Assembly (NCBI GenBank): GCA_963763205.1 | Contig: CAVXNQ010000021.1 | Location: 248,001-312,000 of the forward strand | Origin: DDH964 sp963763205 | GTDB lineage: Bacteria; Desulfobacterota; Desulfuromonadia; Desulfuromonadales; DDH964 | Direction of reading: 5' to 3' | Length of the DNA: 64,000 bases | Shown here: positions 1-8,481 of the stretch, piece by piece | Layout: every line of letters starts with the position of its first letter | Numbering within the stretch: position 1 is the stretch's first letter | The notes under the pieces: generated by a model | The model's input: only the letters and a program-made list of their open reading frames with translations | What the model was told of the DNA's origin: nothing | The model's database searches: none | Made by a program: the position numbers and the translations under genes

Positions 1-582
1 GAATCGCGCGCCGCCGTGAGGATATTTCCCGAGCACCCGATGCATGTAGTTCTGATAAGTCGGGTCGACGTCGCAGGTGACCAGGGGCACCTCCTTGCGC
101 TGTTCCGGCGAGAGCGAATCGAATCCGGTGCGGGCCACCTGCTCGGTGACGGTCCGCGAGATATTCAAGCCGATCATCGGCACTCCGGCCTGCCGGGCAT
201 AACGGAAAATTTCCCGGTAGGCCGGCCACATGCTCCAGTTGTCCTCGTAGATCTTGAGGAATTCCTTCTCGCTCATGGTCTTTGCCACCCATTGATCCAG
301 AGCCGGCTGGCTGTCGTGCCGGAACATTTCCAAGCCGATGGTCAGCGGTACTCCCGCATCATGGAGGCTGCGAATGATCTGCAGCTGGGCATGGTGGTGC
401 CAGTCGACGTCGTGGATTTCACCGATGAAGATCAGCCGCACCCGTTGCAGATCGGCGATCATCTGCGCATATCCGACAGCCTTCCCCTTCCGGACATCGA
501 AGATGTGGGCCTGAGCCAGGGCGGGCAGGCAAAATCCGGCTACCAGTAGAAATCCCAACATTCGGCCAATCAGGCTGTGCAT
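1..582 (-). CDS. ChaN-family (DUF399) lipoprotein-like protein, 3' end outside window
   Basis: The frame opens with ATG at 582-580 behind an AGAGGG ribosome site and runs off the left edge without a stop, so about 194 N-terminal residues are seen. It starts with a signal peptide (MHSLIGRMLGFLLVAGFCLP...) and then carries the ChaN hallmarks: a FIGEIHDVDWHH stretch near residue 50 and GLEMFRHDSQPALDQW near residue 84. ChaN-like proteins of the Tiki/EreA-like fold are exported and have been linked to haem or iron handling. The gene starts 12 bases after the M1 peptidase stop, so the two are probably co-transcribed. The family call is good; the substrate is not knowable from sequence. Confidence 0.85.
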   Translation of the reverse strand, partial: MHSLIGRMLGFLLVAGFCLPALAQAHIFDVRKGKAVGYAQMIADLQRVRLIFIGEIHDVDWHHHAQLQIIRSLHDAGVPLTIGLEMFRHDSQPALDQWVAKTMSEKEFLKIYEDNWSMWPAYREIFRYARQAGVPMIGLNISRTVTEQVARTGFDSLSPEQRKEVPLVTCDVDPTYQNYMHRVLGKYPHGGARF

Positions 583-594
583 GACAAAATCCCT

Positions 595-2666
595 CTATGG
601 ATGGGGGCTGCCGGCCTGGTCCCAGGAATAGATCAACGGCGAATGGGTGACCGCCCAGGTTCCCTTGACCCGGTTGCGGCCGGCGATAAAGGCCAGGTAA
701 CTGTATTTGCCGTAATGGGGGATTTTGCGGGCCGCGATCGCGGCGCCGTCGTCCCCGAGGGGAAGAAACAGCCCGGTCTGGCGGTCGGAGTCGGCAGACT
801 GGGAAAAGGCAGCGAAAAGAACGTCGCGGGGATCGGCAAACTCTTGCCCCTCCAGCCGGAAGCGACCCGGAACCACCTGCAACTGGTCCGGCAGGTCCGG
901 GCGCAGCTCCGGGCGCTCGGGCCAGCCGACCAGGAGCAGGTCATGCCGGGCCGCCCCTTCCATGGAAAGTGCCGACTCCTCCACCCACTCGGCCTGTTGC
1001 CCGAAGCCGGTCACCAGGTCGTGGGCCGCCTGGCGCACGGCCGGCGTGGCATGGCGGGCAACGACCACCAGCAGGCGGGTTGCGCCACGCAGTGAATTGA
1101 CTGTCGCCGGGAGCTCTTCCGGGGCGAGGCGGCGAAAGATGTCCGCATCGGGATCGACCAGCAGACGGCGCGGCGGCTGGCTGGCGGTCAGCCGGAATGG
1201 GGCGTCGATTCCCTGCAGGGGCAGGCTCTGCTCGATGGGGCCGGCGGTGGTTTCCAGGCGCAGGGGCAATGCCAGGTCGAAGGCCGGCGGCTGCTGTACG
1301 ACAATCCCGCTAACCTGCACGGTCCCGCTGTTCCCGGTCACCGCGATCTCGCTCAGGCTCAGCACCGGAGCCCCGGCGCGCTTGACCCACTGATCGAAAA
1401 ATTCCCTCATTCCGTGTCTGTTGTCCTGGGTCGAAGGCCCGGGCGAAATCCTCCCAGGACGCCTCGCCGAACATCTTCTCCGCGGCGACCCGCCGCAATC
1501 CTGCCCAGAAATCGTGCTCGCCGACCCGCCGCCGAGCCATGTGAAAGACCATGGCGCATTTGCCGTAGCCGATGGCCTGGTCGATTTTGCTGCGCCGAGC
1601 GGAGAAGGCGGCCAGCGGATAATCGGCCTGCGGCGGCACCAGGGCCGCGTAGTCGCGCAGGATGCCGACCCGGTAAGCCTGCCCCTCGGCCGCTGAACTC
1701 CGCTCCTTCAACAGGTAGTCAGCGACATAGGTGGCGAGGCCCTCCGACCAGTTGCCGTAGCGATAGTCGACCCGCACGCCGTTCCCCCACCAGGAATGGG
1801 CGATTTCATGGGCAAGGCTGGTGTTGACGATGAAGGGGAGGGGCACAATGCTGCTTCCGAGCAGGGTCCAGGAGGGGAAGCCGTAGCCGGTCGGAAAGAA
1901 GTTCTCCGCCACGGCGAATTTGGCGAAAGGGTAGGGACCGAACAGCTGTTGGTACAACGCCAGGTCGTCGGCGGCACTCTGCAGGTAAACCTTGGCGAGG
2001 TCGGCATGCGCGGCGGTGAAGAAGGTGTAGATCGGAATGGGGCCGGAGCGATCCTCGGCGATCCGATAGGGGCCGGCGGCCAGGGTCAGTGCGGGCAGCG
2101 GATGTTCGGTCTGCCAGACGATGAAATTGCCCGTCTCTGTTGTTCCTCGCTCCACCAGGCGCCCGGCGGTGACCGCCCAGACGCCCGGCGGCGCGTCGAC
2201 CCTGACCCGGAAGGTGGCTGATTGTCCGGGCAGATCGGGATACCAGCCGGATCCCCCGGCCAGGAAGGTGCCGGCTGGAGTGATGGCGGCGGCCACGCCG
2301 TAACTTGGATCTTCGGTGTTGAGTGGAGCGGTCGGCGCCGGGTCGGTGAAGCGGCCGCCATAGCGGATTTCCAGGGTCAACGCCGAAGCGGACCGGGACA
2401 GGGGACCGATGTGCAGAACGCCCTGCGCCCATTCCCAGGGAATAGAGGTTCCTCCCGCCTTCACCGACCCGATCTCGACCTGCGGCGCCATTTTCAACCC
2501 GAGAAAGGCGCCGGCCGCTGCCGGGACCGTCAGCCGGTCACGGGCGGTGAGCCGTCCGTGCGCCGGATCGAGAACCAGACGCAGGTCGTGTTCGATCCCG
2601 GCGTCCGCGGCTGCGGCACAGAACGGCAGCAGGAAAAACAGCCAAAGAGAAAAAAACTCGGCGCAT
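595..2666 (-). CDS. M1-family metallopeptidase, exported, frameshifted
   Basis: The zinc-binding motif HEIAHSWWGNG and the downstream glutamate in NWSEGLATY (around 1740-1810) identify an M1 (gluzincin) aminopeptidase; the usual GAMEN motif appears as VAENF. The gene lies in two frames. One covers roughly 1440-2720 and ends its sensible sequence at SWEDFARAF. The other covers 595-1410 and continues with MREFFDQWVKRAGAPVL, the expected next segment. Removing one base near 1428-1444 joins them. A second shift is likely at the 5' end: ATG at 2666-2664 would give a clean signal peptide (MRRVFSLWLFFLLPFCAAAA) if the seven-base A run at 2650-2656 were six. The C-terminal 200 residues lie beyond the peptidase core and are unassigned. 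Followed by the ChaN-like gene. Confidence 0.8.
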
Positions 2667-3019
2667 GCCCCCAGTATACCGGATGGGAGAACGGTTTCAG
2701 GGCCGGGTCTATATTCCGGAGCGGCGGCGGTGGGTTGGTAAGGAAGGGACGGGAGCGGTTCCATTCTGATGCTTCGAGTATGGTCTATTTGCGTATCGCT
2801 GCTGCGGAATATTCCACAGCTTCTTGCTGCGAAATTTTGGTGCCATGTATAACATGATAAAATCAATCATAAAATTTTTTGGTATGGTTTGTGGACATAA
2901 TAGGTTCGGCGGTGGTTCGGCTCTTTCTTTTTTGGGCGCGGAGAGGCCCATCCCTCCCCTTGAACCGGGGTGAAGATTTTGAGGATTTTTTGATCGTTTC
3001 GACAAGGGAAGGAGCAACG

Positions 3020-5334
3020 ATGCAGGATCCTGTATGCGGTATGGAGGTAAATCCCGACAACGCTGCAGCAACCGCACAGTGGCAGGGAAAGACGTACTAT
3101 TTCTGCTCGACCCATTGCCGGGAGCAGTTCACCGCCGACCCGGCGGAGACCCTGCAAGCAAAGGGCGGAAAAGGCGAAAGCGGCGGAAACAGAGGGGAAC
3201 GGGGAGGGTGGCGAGGGCCGGGAGTATACCTGCCCCATGCACCCCGAAGTGGTCCAGCAGGGACCCGGTTCCTGCCCGATCTGCGGCATGGACCTCGAAC
3301 CGAAAATGGTCAGCGCCGAGGAGACCGAGAACCCGGAGCTGCAGGCCATGACCCGGCGGTTCTGGGTGAGCCTGGCGCTGACCGTGCCGGTCTTTCTCCT
3401 GGCCATGGGCGACCTCATCCCCGGGCAGCCGCTGAAGCAGCTGCTGCCCGCGGGCGCAGCCCCCTGGATCGAGCTGCTCCTGGCGACACCGGTGGTCCTC
3501 TGGGGCGGTGCGATCTTCTTCCAGCGGGCCTGGGCCTCCCTGGTTCATCGCAGTCTCAACATGTTCACCCTGATCGGTCTCGGCACCGGGGTAGCCTATC
3601 TCTACAGCGTGGTTGCCACCCTCTTTCCGGGGATCTTCCCGGCGGCATTCCGCGACCCGAAAGGGAACGTCGCCGTCTATTTCGAAGCCTCAGCCGTCAT
3701 CATCACCCTGGTGCTCCTCGGTCAGATGCTGGAACTGCGCGCCCGCAACCGCACCGGCGCCGCCATTCGCTCCCTGCTCGGCCTGGCGCCCAAGACCGCC
3801 CGGCTGCTCAGGGAAGACGGCAGCGAGGAAGACGTCTCCCTCGACCAGGTGCAGCCCGGCGACCGGCTGCGCATCCGTCCCGGCGAGAAGGTGCCGGTGG
3901 ATGGGGTGGTCGTCGAGGGAACGAGCGCGGTCGACGAATCGATGGTCACCGGGGAACCGCTTGCGGTCGAGAAAAAAACCGGGGACCGGGTCATCGGGGC
4001 CACGGTCAACGGCACCGGTGCCCTGGTGATGAAGGCCGAACGGGTCGGTGCAGAGACGCTGCTGGCGCAGATCGTCCAGATGGTCGCCGAAGCGCAGCGC
4101 AGCCGGGCACCGATCCAGAAGCTCGCCGACCAGGTCGCCGGCTGGTTCGTTCCGGCGGTGGTCGGCGCCGCTGTGGTTACCTTTCTCGTCTGGAGCCTCT
4201 GGGGTCCGCAGCCGCGTCTCGCCCATGCCCTGGTCAACGCCGTGGCGGTGCTGATCATCGCCTGTCCCTGCGCCCTGGGACTGGCAACGCCGATGTCGAT
4301 CATGGTTGCCACCGGCAAGGGCGCCACCCTCGGAGTGCTGTTCAAGAACGCCGAGGCGATCGAGGTGTTGCGCCAGGTCGACACCCTGGTGATCGACAAG
4401 ACCGGCACGCTCACCGAGGGGAAGCCGAAGCTGGTGACCGTCGAAGCCGCGGCGGGCTTCGGCGAGGAGGAATTGCTGCATCTGGCCGGGAGCCTCGAAC
4501 GCGGCAGCGAGCACCCCCTGGCGGCGGCGATCGTCGCCGGCGCCAGGGCGCGGGAAGTCGCCCTTGAGGAAGCCCGAGGACTTCTCTTCCCGGACCGGAA
4601 AAGGGGTCACCGGGCAGGTGGGCGATCGGCAGGTCGCCCTCGGCAACCGCCAGCTTCTCGACGAACTGGGTCTCGACGCGGGCGATTCGGGGGCGCGGGC
4701 CGAAGAGCTGCGTGGGCAGGGGCAGACGGTGATGTTCGTTGTCGTGGCCGGCCGGGTGGCCGGGCTGGTCGGGGTCGCCGACCCGATCAAGGAGACGACT
4801 GCCGAGGCGATCCGCCGGCTCCATGAAGAGGGATTGCGCATCGTCATGCTCACCGGCGACAACCGCACCACCGCCATGGCCGTGGCTGAACGCCTCGGTC
4901 TCGACGACGTGGAAGCGGAGGTGCTTCCCGACCGCAAGGCCGAGGTGGTCAAGGCCCTGCAGCAGGAGGGGCGCCGGGTGGCGATGGCCGGCGACGGCAT
5001 CAACGACGCTCCTGCCCTGGCGCAGGCCCAGGTCGGCATCGCCATGGGCACCGGCACCGATGTCGCCATGGAGAGCGCCGGGGTGACCCTGGTCAAGGGG
5101 GACCTGCGCGGCATCGTCCGCGCCCGTCGCCTCAGCCAGGCGACGATGAGCAACATTCGCCAGAACCTCTTCTTCGCCCTGGTTTACAATGCTCTGGGCG
5201 TGCCGATCGCTGCCGGGGTGCTCTATCCCGTTTTCGGGCTGCTGCTCAGTCCGATGATCGCCGCTGCGGCGATGAGCTTCAGCTCCGTCTCCGTGGTAAC
5301 CAACGCCCTGCGCCTGCGGCGGCTGGAGATTTAA
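3020..5334 (+). CDS. copA: Copper-type P1B heavy-metal translocating ATPase with YHS and HMBD domains, frameshifted
   Basis: ATP-driven export of soft metal ions, most likely Cu(I), across the inner membrane. In order: a YHS domain (MQDPVCGMEV, residues 1-45), an acidic linker, a heavy-metal-binding domain (YTCPMHPEV...CPICGMDLEPK, about 68-95), the TGEP actuator motif, the membrane CPC motif (CPCALGLATP, about 414), DKTGT phosphorylation site (about 458), EHPLA and GDGINDAP. There is no N-terminal HMA domain. Three frames must be joined. Dropping one G from 3163-3165 turns the linker into a smooth KAEKAKAAETEG and links YHS to the pump. Dropping one C from 4573-4575 gives EEAEDFSSRTGKG. Start chosen at ATG 3020 behind AAGGAG. 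Followed by the PII-like and YHS genes. Confidence 0.9.
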
Positions 5335-5410
5335 AAGTCCTACCTAACGTCATGGACCTGAGTTGCCGACCGCCCCGTCGACCGCGCAGCAAAAACAGGA
5401 GGAAGAAGCT

Positions 5411-5737
5411 ATGGAATGGAAAAAAGTGGTGGCCATTATCCGCAGTACGCTACTGGAGAAGGTGGAAGAGCGGCTCAGGCAGCTGGGGGTCAAGGGACTT
5501 ACCGTCACCAGGGTCAAAGGATACGGTGAATACGCCAACTTCTCCAAAGAAGACTGGCTCGTCGACAACGCCCGGGTGGAAATTTTCCTCGCAGCTCAGG
5601 AAGTGGACGCCGTCGTCAACGCCCTCCTCGACATCGCCCATGTCGGAGCTCCCGGCGACGGCATCGTTGCGGTGCTGCCGGTGGAGAAGCTCTTCCGGAT
5701 CAGAACCAAGTCCGAGTACGAGGCCCCGGTGGCCTGA
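5411..5737 (+). CDS. PII-like (GlnB/GlnK superfamily) protein of the metal-efflux cluster
   Basis: This 108-residue protein has the PII fold pattern: MEWKKVVAIIRSTLLEKVEERL for the first strand and helix, VTRVKGYGEYANF leading to the T-loop, VDNARVEIFLAA for the central strand, and GDGIVAVLPVEKLFRIRT for the B-loop region. The T-loop lacks the classic uridylylated tyrosine context, so it is unlikely to be an ordinary nitrogen sensor. Divergent PII proteins of this type are often found beside heavy-metal pumps; a metal- or nucleotide-sensing role is inference. Start ATG 5411 follows AGGAGGAAGAAGCT. It lies 76 bases after copA and is probably co-transcribed. Confidence 0.85.
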   Translation: MEWKKVVAIIRSTLLEKVEERLRQLGVKGLTVTRVKGYGEYANFSKEDWLVDNARVEIFLAAQEVDAVVNALLDIAHVGAPGDGIVAVLPVEKLFRIRTKSEYEAPVA

Positions 5738-5856
5738 GATGCCGTGCATCGCCGCATCGGCCGTGGGGAGCAATCGGCCAGGCAAAATTCCGATATGGAA
5801 AGCCGGTGGGGGGAAAGAGAAATGCCAGCTGCCGAAAAAGCAGGGAGGTGGACTAC

Positions 5857-6141
5857 ATGGCCAAAGATCCGGTATGCGGGATGGAGGTCGGGGAACAGAG
5901 AGCGGAACACATGCTTCATTTCGAGCATGAAACCATCTATTTCTGTTCGGCGCAGTGCAAGAGAACCTTTGCCGAGGAGAGCGGGCTGGTTAAGCCGGTA
6001 ACGGAGAAGGGGTTGATCCGCAGATTTTTGGAGAGAATTGCCAAGGGAACCGAAGCAGCCTTGGAACCAGGCCCCCCAAGTGCCATTAAGGTGCGGGTGC
6101 CGCATTCGGATTCTTCCAAAGAGCGTGAAAGTTGTCGTTAA
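5857..6141 (+). CDS. Small YHS-domain protein
   Basis: A 94-residue soluble protein opening with MAKDPVCGMEV and containing IYFCSAQCKRTF, the paired Cys motifs of the YHS domain, which bind soft metals. It resembles the N-terminal YHS domain of the neighbouring ATPase (MQDPVCGMEV...YYFCSTHC), suggesting an independent metal carrier or donor for that pump. Start ATG 5857 has GGGAGGTGG 6 bases upstream; an in-frame upstream extension to 5806 has no comparable ribosome site. The tail beyond residue 60 (LIRRFLERIAKGTEAALEPG) is charged and unassigned. Confidence 0.8.
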   Translation: MAKDPVCGMEVGEQRAEHMLHFEHETIYFCSAQCKRTFAEESGLVKPVTEKGLIRRFLERIAKGTEAALEPGPPSAIKVRVPHSDSSKERESCR

Positions 6142-6233
6142 CCCGAGCGACCACGGAATTCCCTCCTGGTAAAAAATCCGCCCCGCAGCTTCTCATTTGG
6201 TCTGCCGCTGTCCCGGGATTGCTCCGCCCAACC

Positions 6234-7071
6234 TTATTCACCGCCAAACGGAATCTTTTTTGGTTCCCGGTAATTCGTATAATCGAAGCGCCGCCAGGGA
6301 AAGGGGAGGTCGACGATCTCCCCGGGGGTGGAGATGGCATAGAGGGCCTTGAAGGCTTCGAAGAGGACCGCCCGCTGTTGGCGGACGTTCCCCGGTTCGC
6401 CGAGGGGATGGCCGAAGGGCCAATGGAGGTAGACGCTGCGCGGCGGGCGTACCTGCTCGGTGTACTGGCGCACGATGGAAATGCCGATGGTGGGAATGCC
6501 GGCTTTCTCGATGGCCCTCTGGATCAGTCCCACGGACTGATTGCAGATGCCTCAGGCCGGGGTCAGCAGGACCAGGTCGACATCCGCCCCGCGCAGCCGC
6601 TCGGCGACCTCGGGAGCATTCTTCCCGGTGAGAGTCGTCAGGTGCGGCCCGGTGATGTGGCCCATGAAACTGTAATGGAGGCGGGCCAGGCCGCCGATGA
6701 TCCCTTCCCGGCGCAGCTCCTCCAGGCGCTGCAGGGGGAGGACGATGTTCAGATCCTGCTCGGCGTCGCCATGATCGTAATAATCGTGGGTGATGCGGAA
6801 ATCGCTGCCGATGGTCACGGCGTCGAGTTCGCGGAAGGAAGGATCACCGTCGCGGTCGACCATGTCGAAGGGCTGCTGCCCGGCATGGTGCACCCCGGCG
6901 GTGGTGACAACTGCCACCTTGCAGGCACCGAGTGGTTTGGAGGGAGGCGCCCAGGGGATCCCCCGGCGCTTGGCTCGGGCTATAGCCGGCAACCAGGCGC
7001 TCGGCAAGGGCCGGATGGCGGGTCGCCAGCATCGCGATCAACCGGTTCTTCAGGCGGTTCCAGGCGGACAT
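6234..7071 (-). CDS. GrdB/PrdB-family selenoprotein (UGA-decoded Sec), with one probable extra base
   Basis: About 278 residues of the glycine/sarcosine/betaine/D-proline reductase selenoprotein-B family. The body (VAVVTTAGVHH, DPSFRELD, HDYYDH, LNIVLPLQRLEEL, YSFMGHI) leads to VLLTPA-UGA-GICNQSVGLIQRAIEKAGIPT. The upstream frame (6552-7007) and the downstream frame (6234-6533) are the same frame, separated only by TGA at 6554-6552, exactly where relatives carry the catalytic Cys or Sec of a (C/U)xxC motif. A hairpin follows the UGA at once. The N-terminus (MSAWNRLKNRLIAML) is in another frame, starting at ATG 7071 with AAGGAGAAAGC; dropping one base from the five-C run 6960-6964 joins them (SPSQAPGIPWAPPSKPL). 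The reductase substrate is unknown. Preceded at 29 bases by the Cys-rich exported protein gene. Confidence 0.85.
6521..6554 (-). promoter_or_regulatory. Candidate bacterial SECIS hairpin after the UGA codon
   Basis: Directly downstream of UGA (6554-6552) the mRNA can form an 8-bp perfect stem, AUCAGUCC (6541-6534) with GGACUGAU (6530-6523), closed on a GUG loop at 6533-6531. The loop begins 19 nucleotides after the UGA, inside the spacing seen for bacterial SECIS elements, and has the G-U apical feature that SelB recognises. No selA, selB or selC lies in the window. Confidence 0.65.
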
Positions 7072-7100
7072 GCTTTCTCCTTGGCTGAACAGGATTTTCC

Positions 7101-7616
7101 CTACTTCCTCCCCGGTGTACCCGTTTCCCGGCTCTCGAACTTCCGGGCCAGGCCCCGCTCGATCTCCGCGTCGCTGGCGCCGAGGTTTTTCCACAGAAAA
7201 GAAAGCAGCGCCTCACCGTTGCAGATGCCGTAGCCTGACGCATGGGGGTCGAATCGGCCGTCGACCCTGCCGTCCTGCCGGAAACAGCCGAGCAGGGTGG
7301 TGCGTCCAAGCGCCGCGCAAAAACAGTAGCACCGGTTGGCGGCGAGGATTTCGGGCTTTTTGACCGCAATCCGGTAAGCGGTTTCAGCTCCCCTGCCGGT
7401 ATCGACGTAGTTGGGGAAATTATACCGTTTCCAATCCTCGTTGGGGTATTTCCTCACCATCAGGCCGACGGCTTCTGCACTCAGGGTCCTCAGGTCCAGG
7501 CGCATGATCCAGTCGAATTTCAGCTGTCGCGCCGCGTTCATGGCAGCGGCAGGGGAGGGCACGACAATCCCCCACAACAGTCCTGCAAACAACAAACCGG
7601 CGAATCTGGTTTTCAT
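7101..7616 (-). CDS. PCYCGC-like cysteine-rich exported protein
   Basis: A 171-residue protein with a signal peptide (MKTRFAGLLFAGLLWGIVVPSPAAA). The conserved core is NRCYCFCAALG...TTLLGCF, then FDPHASGYGICNGEALL, which matches the pattern of the PCYCGC-motif family (CYCxC, later HxxxxGxC) of exported or lipid-anchored proteins of unknown function. Here the motif reads CYCFC. Start ATG 7616 was chosen because it begins the signal peptide; a longer frame to 7682 has no export signal at its start. It is immediately upstream of the selenoprotein gene on the same strand, so the two probably form one transcript. Confidence 0.75.
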   Translation of the reverse strand: MKTRFAGLLFAGLLWGIVVPSPAAAMNAARQLKFDWIMRLDLRTLSAEAVGLMVRKYPNEDWKRYNFPNYVDTGRGAETAYRIAVKKPEILAANRCYCFCAALGRTTLLGCFRQDGRVDGRFDPHASGYGICNGEALLSFLWKNLGASDAEIERGLARKFESRETGTPGRK

Positions 7617-7855
7617 GGGAGACGCCTGGTGATGCAGGGTGAACGGGGATCGGAAGAGGTAATTATGCCCTTCATCCAACACGAATCGTGCCAGCTCCTG
7701 GCCAATTGCAATTCCGGGAATTTAGGAGAACCGGCGCTACTTCAACCGCACCCTGTTGCTGCGCGACGGCCGGGCGTCCGACGACCAGCAGCGTCCCTGC
7801 CGGGCGGGGTAGGGGAGGACGCATGTTGCTGTTATTCGTCCTGCTGCTGACATAG

Positions 7856-8023
7856 AGGTCCGAAGCCATCAGCCGGGAGATCGTCGCCGGGCGCTGCTCG
7901 GAACGAAGGCTTAACTGCCCGTGCGGCAGGAATCTGATTGCGGCCTGGCATTTCTGTCCCGATTGCGGCCGGCAAGCACCGGCCAATCCGGTTGAAAATT
8001 TATCTTCCCATAGTAGTGTGTAA
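7856..8023 (+). pseudogene. Zinc-ribbon fragment without a start codon
   Basis: A 55-codon open stretch with no ATG, GTG or TTG contains NCPCGRNLIAAWHFCPDCGRQ, a convincing four-Cys zinc ribbon, and ends at TAA 8021-8023. It is preceded in the same frame by TAG 7853-7855. It may be the tail of a gene broken upstream, or a gene whose start has been lost by a base error. The rest of the 7617-8071 interval shows no other supported gene. Confidence 0.3.
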
Positions 8024-8071
8024 TGATGAATGGTAAATCAATCGTAACTATGCCTGAAAGGAGAAGAGATC

Positions 8072-8215
8072 ATGAAAAGGCTGACTACCGGGGTTATCGG
8101 CATCCTCCTGCTCGGGTTGGTGAGTGCCTGTGCTTCCACCCACGGGATGGAGAGCAAACACATGGTCAAGTGCCCGGCATGTGGTTATGAGTTCCCAGTT
8201 CCAACCACTCCGTAG
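8072..8215 (+). CDS. Small zinc-ribbon lipoprotein
   Basis: A 47-residue protein that most gene finders would miss. ATG 8072 follows AAGGAGAAGAG. The N-terminus is a lipoprotein signal (MKRLTTGVIGILLLGLVSAC) with a lipobox LVSAC, so Cys20 would be acylated. The mature part is only 27 residues and includes MVKCPACGYEFPVP, half of a zinc-ribbon or metal-binding knuckle. It sits between the Cys-rich/selenoprotein genes and the cus operon and is followed by its own terminator. A metal-binding role is inference. Confidence 0.75.
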   Translation: MKRLTTGVIGILLLGLVSACASTHGMESKHMVKCPACGYEFPVPTTP

Positions 8216-8244
8216 GTGACCTTGGGTATCTGTGCATTCCCAAC

Positions 8245-8275
8245 AGCAGCCCCCTTGCGGGGGCTGCTTCTTTTT
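8245..8275 (+). terminator. Rho-independent terminator after the small lipoprotein
   Basis: AGCAGCCCCC and GGGGGCTGCT form a perfect 10-bp stem around TTGC, followed by TCTTTTT. Confidence 0.9.
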
Positions 8276-8398
8276 GGAACCTGCAGTGGTTAAACAGACT
8301 GTAGAACATTGCCCAATCCCTGTAGAATATTCCCCAAATGGGGCCTCGCCTTGCTGATGCCCCCATGTCAACTTACCTGAATCATTTAAAAAAAATTT

Positions 8399-8414
8399 TG
8401 GTATGGGACATGCT
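8399..8414 (+). promoter_or_regulatory. Possible sigma-54 promoter of the cusCBA genes
   Basis: TGGTATG-GGAC-ATGCT has GG and GC exactly 10 bases apart, fitting the -24/-12 rule of sigma-54. It lies about 70 bases before the TolC-like gene. The core TTTTGGTATGG also occurs at 2877-2887 upstream of copA, but there the GC element is missing, so the shared motif might instead be a metal-regulator site. Confidence 0.35.
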
Positions 8415-8481
8415 ATAGTGCGCTGCAGTAATTTTTGCGGAACTTGACGACATCGGGCTTGGCCCCCCCTGGGAGTTTTTT

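Noticed and set aside
7672..7986. Minus-strand frame of 104 codons over the zinc-ribbon fragment
   Set aside because: The plus strand codes a clear four-Cys ribbon; the minus frame has no motif or ribosome site.
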